64,000 nt of DNA, from NCBI GenBank assembly GCA_008330645.1, contig VLTN01000006.1, positions 372,001-436,000 of the forward strand, given 5' to 3'. Shown here in pieces: positions 10,348 to 20,858 of the stretch. The position numbers and the translations under genes were made by a program. The notes beneath the pieces were generated by a model that saw nothing but the letters and a program-made list of their open reading frames with translations, did not search any database and was not told the origin of the DNA. Source of the DNA: Cafeteria roenbergensis (Eukaryota > Sar > Bigyra > Bicosoecida > Cafeteriaceae). Position 1 is the first letter of the stretch. Each line of letters opens with the position of its first letter.

Positions 10348-11635
10348 ATGGAGTTCCTCGCTCACGTCCCGGTTAGCGGCGAGGTCGTTGCGTTTGCCTC
10401 GCTGGCCCTCGGGCTGACGGCGGTGGCAGCGCAGCGCTCCGTAACTGTGAGCCCGGCCGGCAGCGGCGTGCGCGCTGGCGCGCCACACACGCAGGGTGCA
10501 GGCAGCACGCGACGTTCATGCAGCCTGCTGGTCTTGCGGGGCGCGCGCGAGCGCGCTCGGCGCTGTGGCGGCATTGCACGGGCGCAGTGGTCAGTCGCCC
10601 ACGCTCGCTCCGAGCTGCTGGGCGCCCCCGGCCTGCCGCGCCGCCGCCTGGTCGCGACTCCGCGCGCTCGCGGCTTGGCTGCCCCGCCTGTGGCCGCAGA
10701 AGCACAACCCCATCCACATCCCCAACGTTGCCGAGTTCGAGCGGAAGCGGGCGGCGATCATCGCCGGAGGCGCGGAGCAACTGACCGTGGTCGCGGACTT
10801 TGACCGCACGCTGACCCCGAACAGGCTCCCCTCGGGGGAGCGCGGAATGTCCTGCCACGGCATTGTGGAGAGCTGCCAGTCCCTGTCCGAGTCGTACCGC
10901 CGCGAGACCGCTGCGCTGTTCCGCCGCTTCTTCCCCATCGAGGTGTCGCCGCACATTCCCCGGAGCGAGAAGATCCCGCTGATGCGCCGGTGGTATGCCG
11001 AGAACCACCGCCTCCTGGAGAAGGAGCACCTCACCCGCGCGGACCTCGTGCGCGCCGTGGCCGAGTCCAACATCAGCCTGCGCCCGGGAGCGCGATCGCT
11101 CATCGCCAGCTGCGCCACTGCCGGAATCCCGCTGCTCGTCTTCAGCGCCGGCATCAAGGACATCATCGAAGAGGTCCTCGCCCAGCACTACGGCGCCCTC
11201 CCTGACGGCCTGCACGTGGTCTCCAACAAGATGGCCTGGTCGCCCGCCGGCCGCCACACCGGCTTCCACCCCCCCCTCATCCACATGTTCAACAAGGACG
11301 AGTCGCACCTGCGCGGCGTGGGCTGGTTCGAGGACGCGGGCGCGCGCCGCAACGCCCTCGTCCTTGGCGACAGCCTCGGCGACGCCGTGATGGCCGGCGA
11401 TGACGGCGAGCGGCACGACGTCGTCCTCCGCGTCGGGTTCCTGAACGAGGTGGAGACGGAGGGCGAGCTCCTCGCCGCGTACAGCCGCGCCTTCGACGTG
11501 GTGGTGCTGCGCGATAGCAGTCTCGATTTCGTCATGAGCCACATCCTCGGCGACGTGTTTGCCTCCGCCAAGCTGGCCAAGGCAGCAGCAGCCGGCGCTG
11601 CCGGCTCCGCCGCGGCCGCGTCCCCCGCCCCGTGA
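10348..11635 (+). CDS. UMPH-1 / cytosolic 5'-nucleotidase III-like protein with N-terminal membrane segment
   Basis: Exons are 10348-10446 and 10700-11635, with a 253-bp GTGAGC...CGCAG intron. Phase-0 joining gives 344 residues; human NT5C3A forms are about 286-336. The HAD-type motifs are intact: VVADFDRTLTP (nucleophile Asp66 and general acid Asp68), FSAGI near residue 181 and LGDSLGDAVMA near residue 256. Other UMPH-1 hallmarks include CHGIV, RRWYAENHRLL and LIHMFNKDE. The family hydrolyses pyrimidine (and 7-methylguanosine) 5'-monophosphates. Exon 1 supplies a start and a hydrophobic stretch (VVAFASLALGLTAVAA), suggesting a membrane anchor or targeting signal. Without exon 1 the frame has no ATG before the catalytic region, which supports the splice model. 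Confidence 0.92.
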
Positions 11636-11992
11636 CCGGGCGGCTGTTTGTACGTGCGTGGTTGCTTGCGTGGCCGTGCGTGTGGATGTGTGCGCTGACG
11701 GGCGGGCGCGCTGCTTGGGCGTCGGGCGCCGGACCAAGTTCCCGCACAGCTCAACGGGCGCGCAGGCCAGCCCAACCCTCTCCCCCGGCGCGTCGAGCTG
11801 GTGCCGCTGCCGGTTGCGGCGCCCGCAGCAAGCCGCGCACACACACGCGCTCACGCAGAAAAAAAAAACCAGTGCGAATCAGCGTGCCGGCCTTCTGCCG
11901 CCCCCCCGCAGCGGCACGAGGCCGAGGCAACGCGGGGCGCTCCAGCCCGAGGCAGCGAGAGCCGCTTGCGCAGGCCAGCGGATCCGGCCCGG
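11636..11992. other. Convergent intergenic region
   Basis: These 357 bp lie between the nucleotidase and SNRNP27 stops, including an A8 run near 11863. No gene was recognised; it should contain both 3' UTRs. Confidence 0.4.
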
Positions 11993-12850
11993 TCACTTGT
12001 CAAGCGACTTGTTGAAGCCACCCTTCCGGTGCATGTACTGCCGGTACTCGCGGCGGAGGGGCTTGAACACGGCCCCGCAGGCCGCGCCCGTGAAGTTGGA
12101 CTCGACCTTGCGGTTCTTCGTGCTGCCGAAGCCCGTGAACCCAAGGAGCTCCTTCATCTGCTGCTTGGGGGTCATCCTCGCCAGGCGCTCGGCCCGGGCG
12201 CGGGCCTCCTCTGCCTCGCGCTCGCGCTGGGCGGCGGCACGGCGGGCGGCCTTCTCGGCCCGCACACGGGCTGCCATCGCCTCGGCGTGGCGGGCCGCCT
12301 CCTCCTGAGCCCCGCCTTGCGAGCGGCCTCCTGCAGCGGCCCCGTCTTCGTCATCGCTCTCGTCATCGACGAACCGGAGGTCGCCGCCGCGGTGCCTGGG
12401 CGGCGCAAACCTGCTCCCACCCACCGCCCCCGGAGGCGGACGGCCGGCCGGGGGCGGCGGCGGAGGAGGAGGGGCAGCAAGGCCCGCGGCAGACGGGGCC
12501 CCTGCAAACGGCGGGCGGCCCGGCGGCGGGGGCGGCTGTGGCGGGGGCGGTCCGGTGCTGGCCGGCCCAGCTGCACGAGAGCGGCCGCGGTCATCGAATC
12601 CGCGCCGCACCCCAGCGGGAGGCGGCCCGGGAGGCGGCGGAGGCGGTCCCCCTCGCCCTGGTGCGTAGCCCGAGGGCGATGGCGGCCGCCGGCCGCTCGC
12701 CTCCTGCCCCGCTCTCCACCGTCCGTCTCCTCGGTGGTCGTCCCGTCCGTATGCGTGCTGCCGGCCGGGGGCCTGGGGCTGCGGCGCCTCCAGCGCGCGT
12801 GCAGACGCCCGGTCCTCGTCCCGGCCGAAGCCGTCCCCTCTGCGGTCCAT
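11993..12850 (-). CDS. SNRNP27: U4/U6.U5 tri-snRNP 27 kDa protein (SNRNP27)
   Basis: A single-exon minus-strand gene of 285 residues from ATG at 12850. The C-terminal 60 residues carry the family signature: KQQMKELLGFTGFGSTK followed by a divergent linker and REYRQYMHRKGGFNKSLD, matching the conserved end of SNRNP27 (MGF-F-STKGK ... KYRQYMNRKGGFNRPLD). Upstream is a long coiled, Ala/Arg/Glu-rich helix (about residues 185-225) and an N-terminal half dominated by Pro/Gly/Arg with poly-Pro runs, replacing the Arg-Ser region of animal homologues. The protein is expected in the nuclear tri-snRNP, where the family helps stabilise the U6 ACAGAGA-helix/5' splice site. It is divergent from the PIF1 gene with 228 bp between starts. 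Confidence 0.93.
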   Translation of the reverse strand: MDRRGDGFGRDEDRASARALEAPQPQAPGRQHAYGRDDHRGDGRWRAGQEASGRRPPSPSGYAPGRGGPPPPPPGPPPAGVRRGFDDRGRSRAAGPASTGPPPPQPPPPPGRPPFAGAPSAAGLAAPPPPPPPPAGRPPPGAVGGSRFAPPRHRGGDLRFVDDESDDEDGAAAGGRSQGGAQEEAARHAEAMAARVRAEKAARRAAAQREREAEEARARAERLARMTPKQQMKELLGFTGFGSTKNRKVESNFTGAACGAVFKPLRREYRQYMHRKGGFNKSLDK

Positions 12851-13078
12851 GCCCGCCGCCAGGCTCGCCCGTGACACTTGCGCACTCGCGCTCCCGAGCC
12901 GGGGCTGGCTCCTTCGTCGGCGAGCGCAACGGGGTGCGCAGGACGCGCGCGGCCGGCCGCGGGCCGGGGAGAGTCGGGGCGGCCGGCAGAGCCCCCAGGC
13001 GGGCAAAGCCGGAATCGGGCCGCCTCCGCAACTGAAAGACTAGCCACCCGTTGGCCGCCGAAGCCCGCGGCCCGCAGG

Positions 13079-15726
13079 ATGCCTCCGGCGCTCGACATCC
13101 GGGCAGGAAGCGTGCGCGTAGAACGCTTTGACCCGCGCAGCGGTGTCCTGCGGTCGGCCAAGGACTACGGCGCCGGGCAGTTGACGGTCGAGCCTGGGTC
13201 CGAAGCCATTTCCATCCAGACTGGCAAGGCCACGCTCAGCATGCCGCTCAGCGGCAAGGTGAAGAGTGAGCGGCGAGCCGAGGCAGCTGCAGCCGGCACG
13301 AGGGATTTTGTCGGCGGGGCGCGTCCTGTGGCCAGGAAAGCTGAGCGGCAGCCACGGGAGTCGCTGCGACCACATCGCGACAGTCCCCCCCCCCGCTCTC
13401 GCGTTCCCCGGGCCTGTGCGTCGCAGTCCACTCGCGGTTTCTAGCCGAAGGCCGCACAACCATCGTGAGCCCAGAGCTGGGCCTGCGCTTGATGCTGTCA
13501 GCAGCGCAGCCGCACAGCCTGGCTCGGCTTCTCGATGCCGCCGTTGCTGGAAAGCGGCGCAAAGCCGCATCCGCGCTCCCTGCGCCCAGCGCGCTCCCCA
13601 GCCACCCCATCGGGCACTCTCCGCCGTCTCTTCCACCGGGGCGCCGCGGGGGCGAGCCCGAGTGGCGCAAGCACCTCGCAAGCCCCAGCAAGGCTGAGCG
13701 GGCCATCGCCGCGGCGAGGCGTGCTCGCTTCGCGCTGTCGCCCGGGTCGCCCTCCGACGGGGCCGGCGCCGGGCTCGGCGAGCGCCCTCCCGCCTGCACG
13801 TCCTCTGGCGGAGCGGCTTCCACCCGTGGCGCCTCGGCAGACGCCGCTCCTCACCGCGCCTCGCACCGCTCGTCGGAGAGTTTCGAGTCCCTCCCGCTCA
13901 CGTCGGAGCAGCGCCAGGTTTTGCGCGCCATCGGGGAGGGCCACTCCGTCTTCTTCACCGGGGCGGCCGGCTGCGGGAAGAGTGTGCTGCTACGCCGCAT
14001 CATCGCGTCGCTGCCCGCTGCGAGCACGGCGGTGACGGCTCCGACGGGCGTGGCGGCGTGCAACGTGGGGGGCACCACGCTGCACGCCTTTTCGGGGGCA
14101 GGAACGCGGCCCGATGCCTCGGCGAGCGACGTGGCGGCGCTCGTGCGGCGCAGCCCCGAGACGCTCGCTCGCTGGCGCCGCACGCGCGTTCTCATCGTGG
14201 ACGAGGTGAGCATGCTGGACGGCGCGGCTCTGGACATGCTCGAGGAGGTCGCCAGGCGGGTGCGCTCCGACCCACGGCCCTTTGGCGGCCTCCAGCTCGT
14301 GCTGGCTGGCGACTTTTTGCAGCTCCCGCCCGTGTCCAAGGGGGGGGCGGCCCGCAAGCCCTACGCCTTCGAGGCAGCGTGCTGGGGCAAGTGCGTCTCG
14401 GTGGAAGTGGAGCTGACCCGTGTGTTCAGGCAGGCCGACCGCGACTTTGTGGACGTCCTCAACGCCATTCGCTGGGGAGTCGTGACCCCGGCAGCCAGGG
14501 CAGCGCTGGACGCGAGGTGGGGAGCCGACGTCGCCATTGCAGGGGCCGACGGCGGGCCGGCCATCCGTCCCACGCTTCTCTTCACGCACCGGGCTGACGT
14601 GGACGCGGTGAACGAGAAGGAGCTCGCGCGGCTGCGCGGGGACGAGGTGGTCTTGCGCGGCGACGACACGGCGCACTCGCCGGGCGCGAGACGAGCGCTC
14701 GAGAGCGCGTGCCCGGCCCCGGCCTCGCTGCGCCTGCGCGTCGGCGCCCAGGTCATGCTTGTGCGCAACCTCGACGTCGGCGCCGGACTGGTCAATGGCG
14801 CTCGAGGTGTCGTCCTCGGCTTCTCGGGCACGCTGCGGTACCCCCAGGTCCGCTTTGCGTCGGGAACGGTCACCGTGCTGGGAAAGGAGACGTTCTCAGT
14901 GCAGCCAGCGGCCGGAGCACGCGCGTTCCGCAAACAGGTCCCGCTTCGGCTGGCATTTGCAATGTCTGTCCACAAGAGCCAGGGCACGTCGCTCGACGCG
15001 GTGTCCATGTCCCTCGGCCGCGTGTTCGAGGCAGGGCAGGCGTACGTTGCGCTGTCGCGCGCACGCTCGCTGGCAGGCTTGTCCCTTCTCGACAAGTTCA
15101 AGCCGGAGTGCGTGCGGGCCTGCCCGGTTGCGCTCAAGTTCTACACGCAGCTTCGGGTCAGGCAAGGCCGCCCGGTGCCGTCCCCCGCCCAGCCTGCGGC
15201 TGCGGCTGTGGTTTCGACCAAAGCGCCAGCACCGGGTGCTGTGCCGCAGTTGCCAGCCCAGCAGCCGCATCCGCAAGGAGCCAAGGCTCCACCCGCTGCT
15301 GCAGCGGAGCCACTGGCAGTCCCGGTGCCTGCACGCGCCGCTGGTTCCTCGCCTGCGCCGGCGAGTTCCGGCGCCAGCACCAGCAGCGGCGGTGAGCGTC
15401 GTCGGGTTCGCATCGCCCGGCGGGCCGGCGGCTCCCTGACGAGTCGCAAGACGCCGCCGCCAACGCCTGCCTCGCCGTCGGCAGCGCAGCGGGCCGCGCG
15501 CAAGCGGTCCGGGCATGACGGTGCTTCCCACGGCAGCGCAGCCGAAGCTGCAGCAGCACAACTGCCGGTGTCGCCCCCACCGTCGTGCGGCCGTCGCGCC
15601 AAAAAGGCTAGCCGAGTCGGGAGCACGCCTCGGTCCGCCTTGCAGCCAAGGGCAGCCAATGGCGAGGCCGTCGATTGCCAGGATGGCCTGCCTGCTCGGC
15701 ACCTCGCCTTTGCGTGCGATGTGTGA
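13079..15726 (+). CDS. PIF1: PIF1-family DNA helicase
   Basis: Exons are 13079-13265 and 13427-15726 with a 161-bp GTGAGC...CGCAG intron holding a C13 tract. The product is 828 residues. Splicing creates KVKIHSRFLAEGRTTI, which matches the N-terminal region of animal PIF1, and removes an in-frame stop. The helicase core has Walker A GAAGCGKS (about residue 240), LIVDEVSM (Walker B, about 320), GDFLQLPPV, LVNGARGVV, VHKSQGTSLD (about 577) and QAYVALSRARSL. The PIF1 signature region lies in the expected place (LEEVARRVRSDPRPFGGLQL). PIF1 enzymes are 5'-3' SF1B helicases acting on telomeres, G-quadruplexes and mitochondrial DNA. The last 190 residues are Ala/Pro/Ser-rich with basic clusters and are not family-conserved. 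Confidence 0.95.
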
Positions 15727-15968
15727 GACGTGCGCGCCAAATTCATGTCGCTCGTGGAGGGGTGACGACGGTGCAGCGCGCAGTTCAGCAGCTCGGCGCA
15801 CTGGCATGTCACTTGACTCGCTTTCAACACCCGTTCGGCGCTCGCACGTCTGAGCGAGACTTCTCAGTGGCACTCTGGCAAGGCGGGCTGCGATCGGGGA
15901 GCCGAAACCGTGCTGCTGGCCCGGGGCGCCGCACAGACCGGCTTGCCCTTATGACGGGCCACCGCGCC

Positions 15969-17471
15969 TCAGTACGCCGGGAACCCTGCGTCGCAGTGCG
16001 CCTTGAACCCGTTCAGCCCACCGGCAGCGCTCACGGCGACGAGCCCAGCGGCCCTGAGGCGCTTGGCGGCCGTCAGGGAGTCAACGCCGCGGCGGCACAC
16101 GCACACAACCGCGCCGGCCCCCAGGCGCGACATGGCTTCAAGCAGGGACGGCGGGGCGGGGGCTGCGCCCCCGTCCGACGAAGCAGGAGGAAAGCCGGCC
16201 AGGGGCGTGTGCAAAGACCCAGGTAGCCTGCAAATGGCCCGCTGCATGGTCGATCGCACGTCCAGCACCACCGCGCGCAATGCCTTGGAGCCTTCTCCCG
16301 AGGCGGCCGGTCCGGGGAGATCAACCGTTCGGGCCTCGCCCCCTGCCACGGCCTCGGCCGCACCGCCAGCGGGCATGTACGCGAGCGTGGCCACCGCACC
16401 GGCAACGCCGCCTGCGCCCGCGCTCAGCGGCCGGAGGACTTCCGCCGCAGCTTCGAGCGGGAGGGACGCGCACCAGCGAGCGGTTGCACCTGACCCACTG
16501 CCCCCGCTGGTAGCGCTGTCCACCGCTGCTGCTGCTGTTGCTGCTGCTGCTGTCGTGGTCGACGCCGCAGCCGCCTCACACGGGGCACACGCCGTCGTGC
16601 CCTCCTCAGCGAGCACGCCAAGAGACCGCAGCTGCTCTCCCGTCTTGGCCATGGTCCACGCTCCCGCGCCCCCACTTGCCCCGCAGGCGGGGCACTCAGG
16701 CCGCCTACCCCGCAGCTTGACGACGCGAAAGCGCGCGTCAGCGGCATCAACAGAGAGAAGCTTCCCGCTGAGGGTGGAGGCGGGGTCCGCGCCCGCCACG
16801 ACCTTGAGCGCCTCCATTGCCTGGAGGGAGCCCATGGTGCTGGTCACTGGGCCCAGCACCCCACTCTCGTCGCAAGAGCCGACGGTGCCGCGCGGGGGGG
16901 GCGACGGGTGCAGGCAGCGGTAGCACGGGCCGTCGCGGTATCCGTGCAGAGACAGCTGCCCGTCGCACCCCAGCGCCGCCGCGGACACAAGCGGCACGCC
17001 TGCAAGCGCACACGCGTCCCCAACGAGGTACCGTGTGGCCGGGTTGTCGGTGCAATCAAGCACGACGGTGGAGCCGCGGACCAGCTCCAGGGCGTTGTGC
17101 TCGTTCACCCGCGCTCGCAGCGTCCGCACGTCGACCGTGGGGTTCAGGCGAAGCATTGCGTCCTTCAGGCTGTCCACCTTGGCCTGGCCCCGCTCGGCGC
17201 CCACGCTGGTGTGCGCAAGCTGCCTGTGGAGGTTGCTCGTCGCAACAACGTCGTCGTCGACCAAGGAAATTGTGCCCACGCCGGCTCCCGCCAGGCACAT
17301 CGCGGAAGGGCACCCGAGCCCGCCGCAACCCACGACGAGGACGTGGGCCTGCTTGAGCCGGAGCTGGCCGGCGGCCCCTCCGAAGAAGCCGGGCACGAGC
17401 ATTTGGCGCGAGTAGCGCTGCACGTCTTCGCCCGACAGCCGCCCCTGCGCCCCTGGTGCACTGGCTGCCAT
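15969..17471 (-). CDS. UBA4: Ubiquitin-like activator UBA4/MOCS3 (E1-like plus rhodanese)
   Basis: A single-exon minus-strand gene of 500 residues, starting at ATG 17471 just before SGEDVQRYSRQMLVPGF, the usual family start. The ThiF/E1 adenylation domain has VVGCGGLGCP (nucleotide binding, about residue 43), the DDD-V--SNLHRQ acidic loop and TDNPATRYLV. CYRCL (about 180) and CPACG (about 258) form the zinc site. A Cys sits in GSCDESGVLGPV (about 198). The C-terminal rhodanese domain (about 400-500) keeps its active Cys in CVCRRGVDS near 457, so it should carry the thiocarboxylate/persulfide step. The family activates URM1 for tRNA 2-thiolation and, in many eukaryotes, MOCS2A for molybdopterin synthesis. 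A 60-residue Ala/Thr/Ser linker joins the domains and is unusually long. Confidence 0.95.
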   Translation of the reverse strand: MAASAPGAQGRLSGEDVQRYSRQMLVPGFFGGAAGQLRLKQAHVLVVGCGGLGCPSAMCLAGAGVGTISLVDDDVVATSNLHRQLAHTSVGAERGQAKVDSLKDAMLRLNPTVDVRTLRARVNEHNALELVRGSTVVLDCTDNPATRYLVGDACALAGVPLVSAAALGCDGQLSLHGYRDGPCYRCLHPSPPPRGTVGSCDESGVLGPVTSTMGSLQAMEALKVVAGADPASTLSGKLLSVDAADARFRVVKLRGRRPECPACGASGGAGAWTMAKTGEQLRSLGVLAEEGTTACAPCEAAAASTTTAAAATAAAAVDSATSGGSGSGATARWCASLPLEAAAEVLRPLSAGAGGVAGAVATLAYMPAGGAAEAVAGGEARTVDLPGPAASGEGSKALRAVVLDVRSTMQRAICRLPGSLHTPLAGFPPASSDGGAAPAPPSLLEAMSRLGAGAVVCVCRRGVDSLTAAKRLRAAGLVAVSAAGGLNGFKAHCDAGFPAY

Positions 17472-17675
17472 CGTGGCTATGAAGCGTGCGTCTGCTGCCG
17501 CGTTCCGGCCGCGCGTGACCCTCCCAGCGGCGCGCGGAACGTGTGCTTCCAGCTCTGCAGCGCACTGTTCCGACACTCTGCTTGGGCGTGTCCCGTTCGG
17601 ATCAAATATCACGCGCTTGGTCGTTATGCAGACTCAAATCTCGCTCAAGGCACGCCCACGATGTCTTGGCCATGC

Positions 17676-20600
17676 TCACAGCAGGAGCCCAGCGTCGCTC
17701 TGAGGTGAGGGCAGCTCAAACGACGCGTCCGTCTCGAGCGACAGGCGTTCCCTGACAGTGGCAAGGCCACGGAACGGCGATCCCTCCGGCAGCTCTGGCA
17801 GGGAGGGCTGGGCAAACCTGCCGCCCAACACAGCCGAGTCGCTCACCCGGCGCAAGTCGCTCACCGAGGAGCCGCTGCCCATGCTGCCCGTGGCAGCGGC
17901 CGCGGCAGGGCTGCACGCAGTGTGACTGCGCCTGCGCGGCAGCTCGTTGCTGATGAACGACTGGCTCAGGGCCGACACGGCAGCGCTGCGCCTCCTGCTT
18001 CTTGGGCTCGTGACCCTGCCGGCAGAGGCAAGGAGCGACGGCGACAGGCAGTCCAGCCCCGTGGGCGACTCCTTGGCGGGTGCATTCAAGGCCGAGCCGC
18101 CCCGTGTACGGCTGGCAGGCGTGGCGGGGCCGGCGGTGGCAGAATCCTGAGAAGTAGAAGCCGCCTTTGGGGGGCCGGCGGGATCGGCCGCGCACGCCCC
18201 TGGTCCGGCCGCGGGGCCGCCAACGGCTGCTCGTTCACCCGCGCAAGGGCCTTGGGCATCAACTGCCTCGCCGCTCGTGCTTGTTTCATCGCCATGGCCA
18301 CTGCTGCCCCCCCGCCGTGCGTCGCCTGCCACCGGCGTGCACCCTCCCTCTGCTGAGGATTGCTCGCCAGGGCAGCCGTTGCGCTCGAGCTCGGCCTCTG
18401 CCTGCTCCGCCTCTGCCTGCTCCGCCTCTGCCTGCTCCGCCTCTGCCTGCTCCGCCTCTGCCTGCTCCGCCTCTGCCTGCTCCGCCTCTGCCTGCTCCGC
18501 CTCTGCCTGCTCCGCCTCTGCCTGCTCCGCCTCTGCCTGCTCCGCCTCTGCCTGCTCCGCCTCTGCCTGCTCCGCCTCTGCCTGCTCCGCCTCTGCCTGC
18601 TCCGCCTCTGCCTGCTCCGCCTCTGCCTGCTCCGCCTCTGCCTGCTCCGCCTCTGCCTGCTCCGCCTCTGCCTGCTCCGCCTCTGCCTGCTCCGCCTCTG
18701 CCTGCTCCGCCTCTGCCTGCTCCGCCTCTGCCTGCTCCGCCTCTGCCGCCACCTCGTCTGCCACTGCCTCTGCAGCCGCCGCCTCTGCGCCCGCCTCCTC
18801 GCCTGCAGACGCAGCACCTTGCGTGTCACTCGCAGACGAGCCGCCCCACTGCAGCATCTCGGCCAACGCCGCCAGACCCCTGCGCCACGCAACCGGAGAC
18901 GGCAAGTAGCTCTGGCGAATCCTCTCGCTCTTGCCGCTGCTGGCGAGAGCGCTTGGCCCGCCGCGGCGCGTTGCAGAGCCGCAGGCCGCGCCGCTCGCCG
19001 AACGACCACACGCGGCCGAAGCCGACGAGCAGGGACCACCACGCGCGTCGCCCGCCGCGGCGGCCGCGGCTGCACGGGGTCCGCTCGGGGTCACCCCTGC
19101 CCCGGGCATGTCCGCCGGCGAGGCCCACACCGGGGTGGGCCAGCCCCGCATGAGTGGGCTCCGCGACCCAAGGGGGGTCATTGCACTCTCGCACGGGCTG
19201 CCCGCGCCCGGCCTCCAGGCTGAGGAGGAACGAGGAGCCACGGGGCTACCGCCCCGGACCTCCACGCCTGCGGGGGGAGGCGTTGCGCAAGGCAGCGGGG
19301 GCGTGTCCGCCTGGCGGGGCGACTGAGCGGAGTCAGCCGCCCAAGAAGGCAGAGAGCGACGTCTTGCGGCAGAGCCGCGCCTGGCAGAGCCGTCTGGAAC
19401 CAGCGGTGGACTCGCGAGCAGCGGGGCCACGGCCGCGCGCGCCACAGGCAGCGCTGAGCCGATCGAGCGGCGAACGCCGGCGCGACGGCGGCGGGGCGAT
19501 GCTGTCGCTGCTCCCGCTCCAACGGCAACTGAAGGCGGGCTGAGCGGCAAGCAGGAGGCCGGGCTCGGCGCTCCTGAGACTTCCGTCGACGCCGGAGCGC
19601 GTGTCGGCTTGGGCGACGCACTCATGGAGATGCGGTCGAGAGAGAAACGCCGAAGCCGCTTGCTAACTGCGTATCGGCCCCTGGCCGGCGAAGCGCGCTT
19701 GTGGCCCGGCGAGGCGGACGGGCGGCTCGCTGACGGCCGGCTCGCTGACGGCCGGCTTGCTGGCGACGAGGCTCCGGGTGCCGCTCCAGTTGCCGATGGT
19801 GCAATCGAAGACGACGTCGACCTGACGGAGGAGGCCCCGCAGCTTGATGGGGTAATGACCGCCTCGAGGCTGAGCCGGAGGAGCATCGAGCCTGGCGCGG
19901 CTGTGCCGATTCCTACGGCGCAGTCGTGCGATACCGCGACCGAGTCGCCCTGCCCTGCCTGGCTGGCAGCATGGTTGGGCGTGGCAGCTGCCGCGCCGAC
20001 AGCTGGGGAGGGCCGCGAGGCGCTCGCGCCGCGGGATGCGTCGGCGCCAGCCGGCGCACGGGCCTTCGGCGTCGTGTCCCCACGGCCAAGTGGACCACTC
20101 CGGTCTGAGGGAGTGGCCGCCGCGTGTTGTGCCGGGCTCCCCAGGTCAGGCTGGGGCACGGTTGGCGACGAGGCCAGCGCTCGCGCGCCGGCTCGGCTGA
20201 GCATGCGCCCCGGCGTGATGCTGCAGTGCCCTGGCAGCACACTCGGGCTCTCGTCTGCCGCGATTTTCCTGCCGCGGCGGGCCCGGCGGGGCCGATGGCG
20301 AGCAACGCAGGCGTGCAAAGGCTGGGCGGCCTCGCTTGCTGCAACAGGCTCAGCGGCACCCGGACTGGCCGATGGGTTCGGCGGCGTACCGGACCGAAGC
20401 TCCTCTGCGAGCTGCTTCAAGGCACCGAGGACACGCGCCCGCCTGTCCTCGCGCTGACGGCCAAGCGCCCGAGAGAGGGCGGCGACCGCCAGTGCAACTT
20501 CCAGGACGCGCACCCGAGCCGCGACAGCGCGCGCCTTGCCCTCAAGCTGCAGCTGCTCCTCGTTGCCGGATGGGTCCCACATCGCGTCCAACGTTAGTGC

Positions 20601-20858
20601 CCGGGCCAGTGCCCCTGCATGGGCCCGGGTCACGTGCGCCCACGCGGCCAGGCGCCACAAGAAAACAGTCAGTGGTTGCAATCCGCCTACTCGCGAACAG
20701 CGCAAGCGGGCGTCCATCGGCTTCACAGCGAACGTTCCGGAGCGATTCCCTTCTCCTTGGCACACTACAAACGCCTCCTTTTGACTCGGCAAGGAATCTG
20801 CCTCGCAGCGTGCTGGTCGGGGCTGCGACCGGCTGCTGGACCCTCGGCGCGACTGCAT
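17676..20858 (-). CDS. Hypothetical protein with AEAEQ coiled-coil repeats
   Basis: An open minus-strand frame continues for more than 1,000 codons. The ATG at 20858 gives 1060 residues; an ATG at 20717 is the main alternative and would start closer to a helical region (TVFLWRLAAWAHVTRAHAGAL). No known domain was recognised. The N-terminal 150 residues look alpha-helical, the middle is Ser/Pro/Ala-rich with basic patches (RRRSLPSW, RRRAGVRRS), and about 24 copies of AEAEQ at roughly residues 703-823 should form a single long charged helix or coiled coil. The C-terminus again contains RRRS-type sites and ends in an acidic/hydrophobic stretch. Many RRxS sites suggest basophilic-kinase phosphorylation (inference). 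The gene is divergent from the DUF455 gene. Confidence 0.65.
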   Translation of the reverse strand: MQSRRGSSSRSQPRPARCEADSLPSQKEAFVVCQGEGNRSGTFAVKPMDARLRCSRVGGLQPLTVFLWRLAAWAHVTRAHAGALARALTLDAMWDPSGNEEQLQLEGKARAVAARVRVLEVALAVAALSRALGRQREDRRARVLGALKQLAEELRSGTPPNPSASPGAAEPVAASEAAQPLHACVARHRPRRARRGRKIAADESPSVLPGHCSITPGRMLSRAGARALASSPTVPQPDLGSPAQHAAATPSDRSGPLGRGDTTPKARAPAGADASRGASASRPSPAVGAAAATPNHAASQAGQGDSVAVSHDCAVGIGTAAPGSMLLRLSLEAVITPSSCGASSVRSTSSSIAPSATGAAPGASSPASRPSASRPSASRPSASPGHKRASPARGRYAVSKRLRRFSLDRISMSASPKPTRAPASTEVSGAPSPASCLPLSPPSVAVGAGAATASPRRRRAGVRRSIGSALPVARAAVAPLLASPPLVPDGSARRGSAARRRSLPSWAADSAQSPRQADTPPLPCATPPPAGVEVRGGSPVAPRSSSAWRPGAGSPCESAMTPLGSRSPLMRGWPTPVWASPADMPGAGVTPSGPRAAAAAAAGDARGGPCSSASAACGRSASGAACGSATRRGGPSALASSGKSERIRQSYLPSPVAWRRGLAALAEMLQWGGSSASDTQGAASAGEEAGAEAAAAEAVADEVAAEAEQAEAEQAEAEQAEAEQAEAEQAEAEQAEAEQAEAEQAEAEQAEAEQAEAEQAEAEQAEAEQAEAEQAEAEQAEAEQAEAEQAEAEQAEAEQAEAEQAEAEQAEAEQAEAEQAEAELERNGCPGEQSSAEGGCTPVAGDARRGGSSGHGDETSTSGEAVDAQGPCAGERAAVGGPAAGPGACAADPAGPPKAASTSQDSATAGPATPASRTRGGSALNAPAKESPTGLDCLSPSLLASAGRVTSPRSRRRSAAVSALSQSFISNELPRRRSHTACSPAAAAATGSMGSGSSVSDLRRVSDSAVLGGRFAQPSLPELPEGSPFRGLATVRERLSLETDASFELPSPQSDAGLLL
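18391..18750 (-). repeat. 15-bp tandem repeat, about 24 copies, coding
   Basis: The plus strand shows near-perfect repetition of a 15-mer (gcctctgcctgctcc in one register). Read on the minus strand it encodes Ala-Glu-Ala-Glu-Gln. Copies are identical or nearly so at the DNA level and the unit is a multiple of three, so copy-number change keeps the frame. Confidence 0.97.

Noticed and set aside
18391-18750. CRISPR-like array
   Set aside because: The 15-bp units are contiguous with no spacers and lie in frame within a coding sequence, so this is a simple coding repeat.
18360-19223. Plus-strand frame reading as Leu-Arg-Leu-Cys repeats
   Set aside because: It is the complement of the AEAEQ repeat; the minus frame extends far on both sides and ends in plausible protein sequence.
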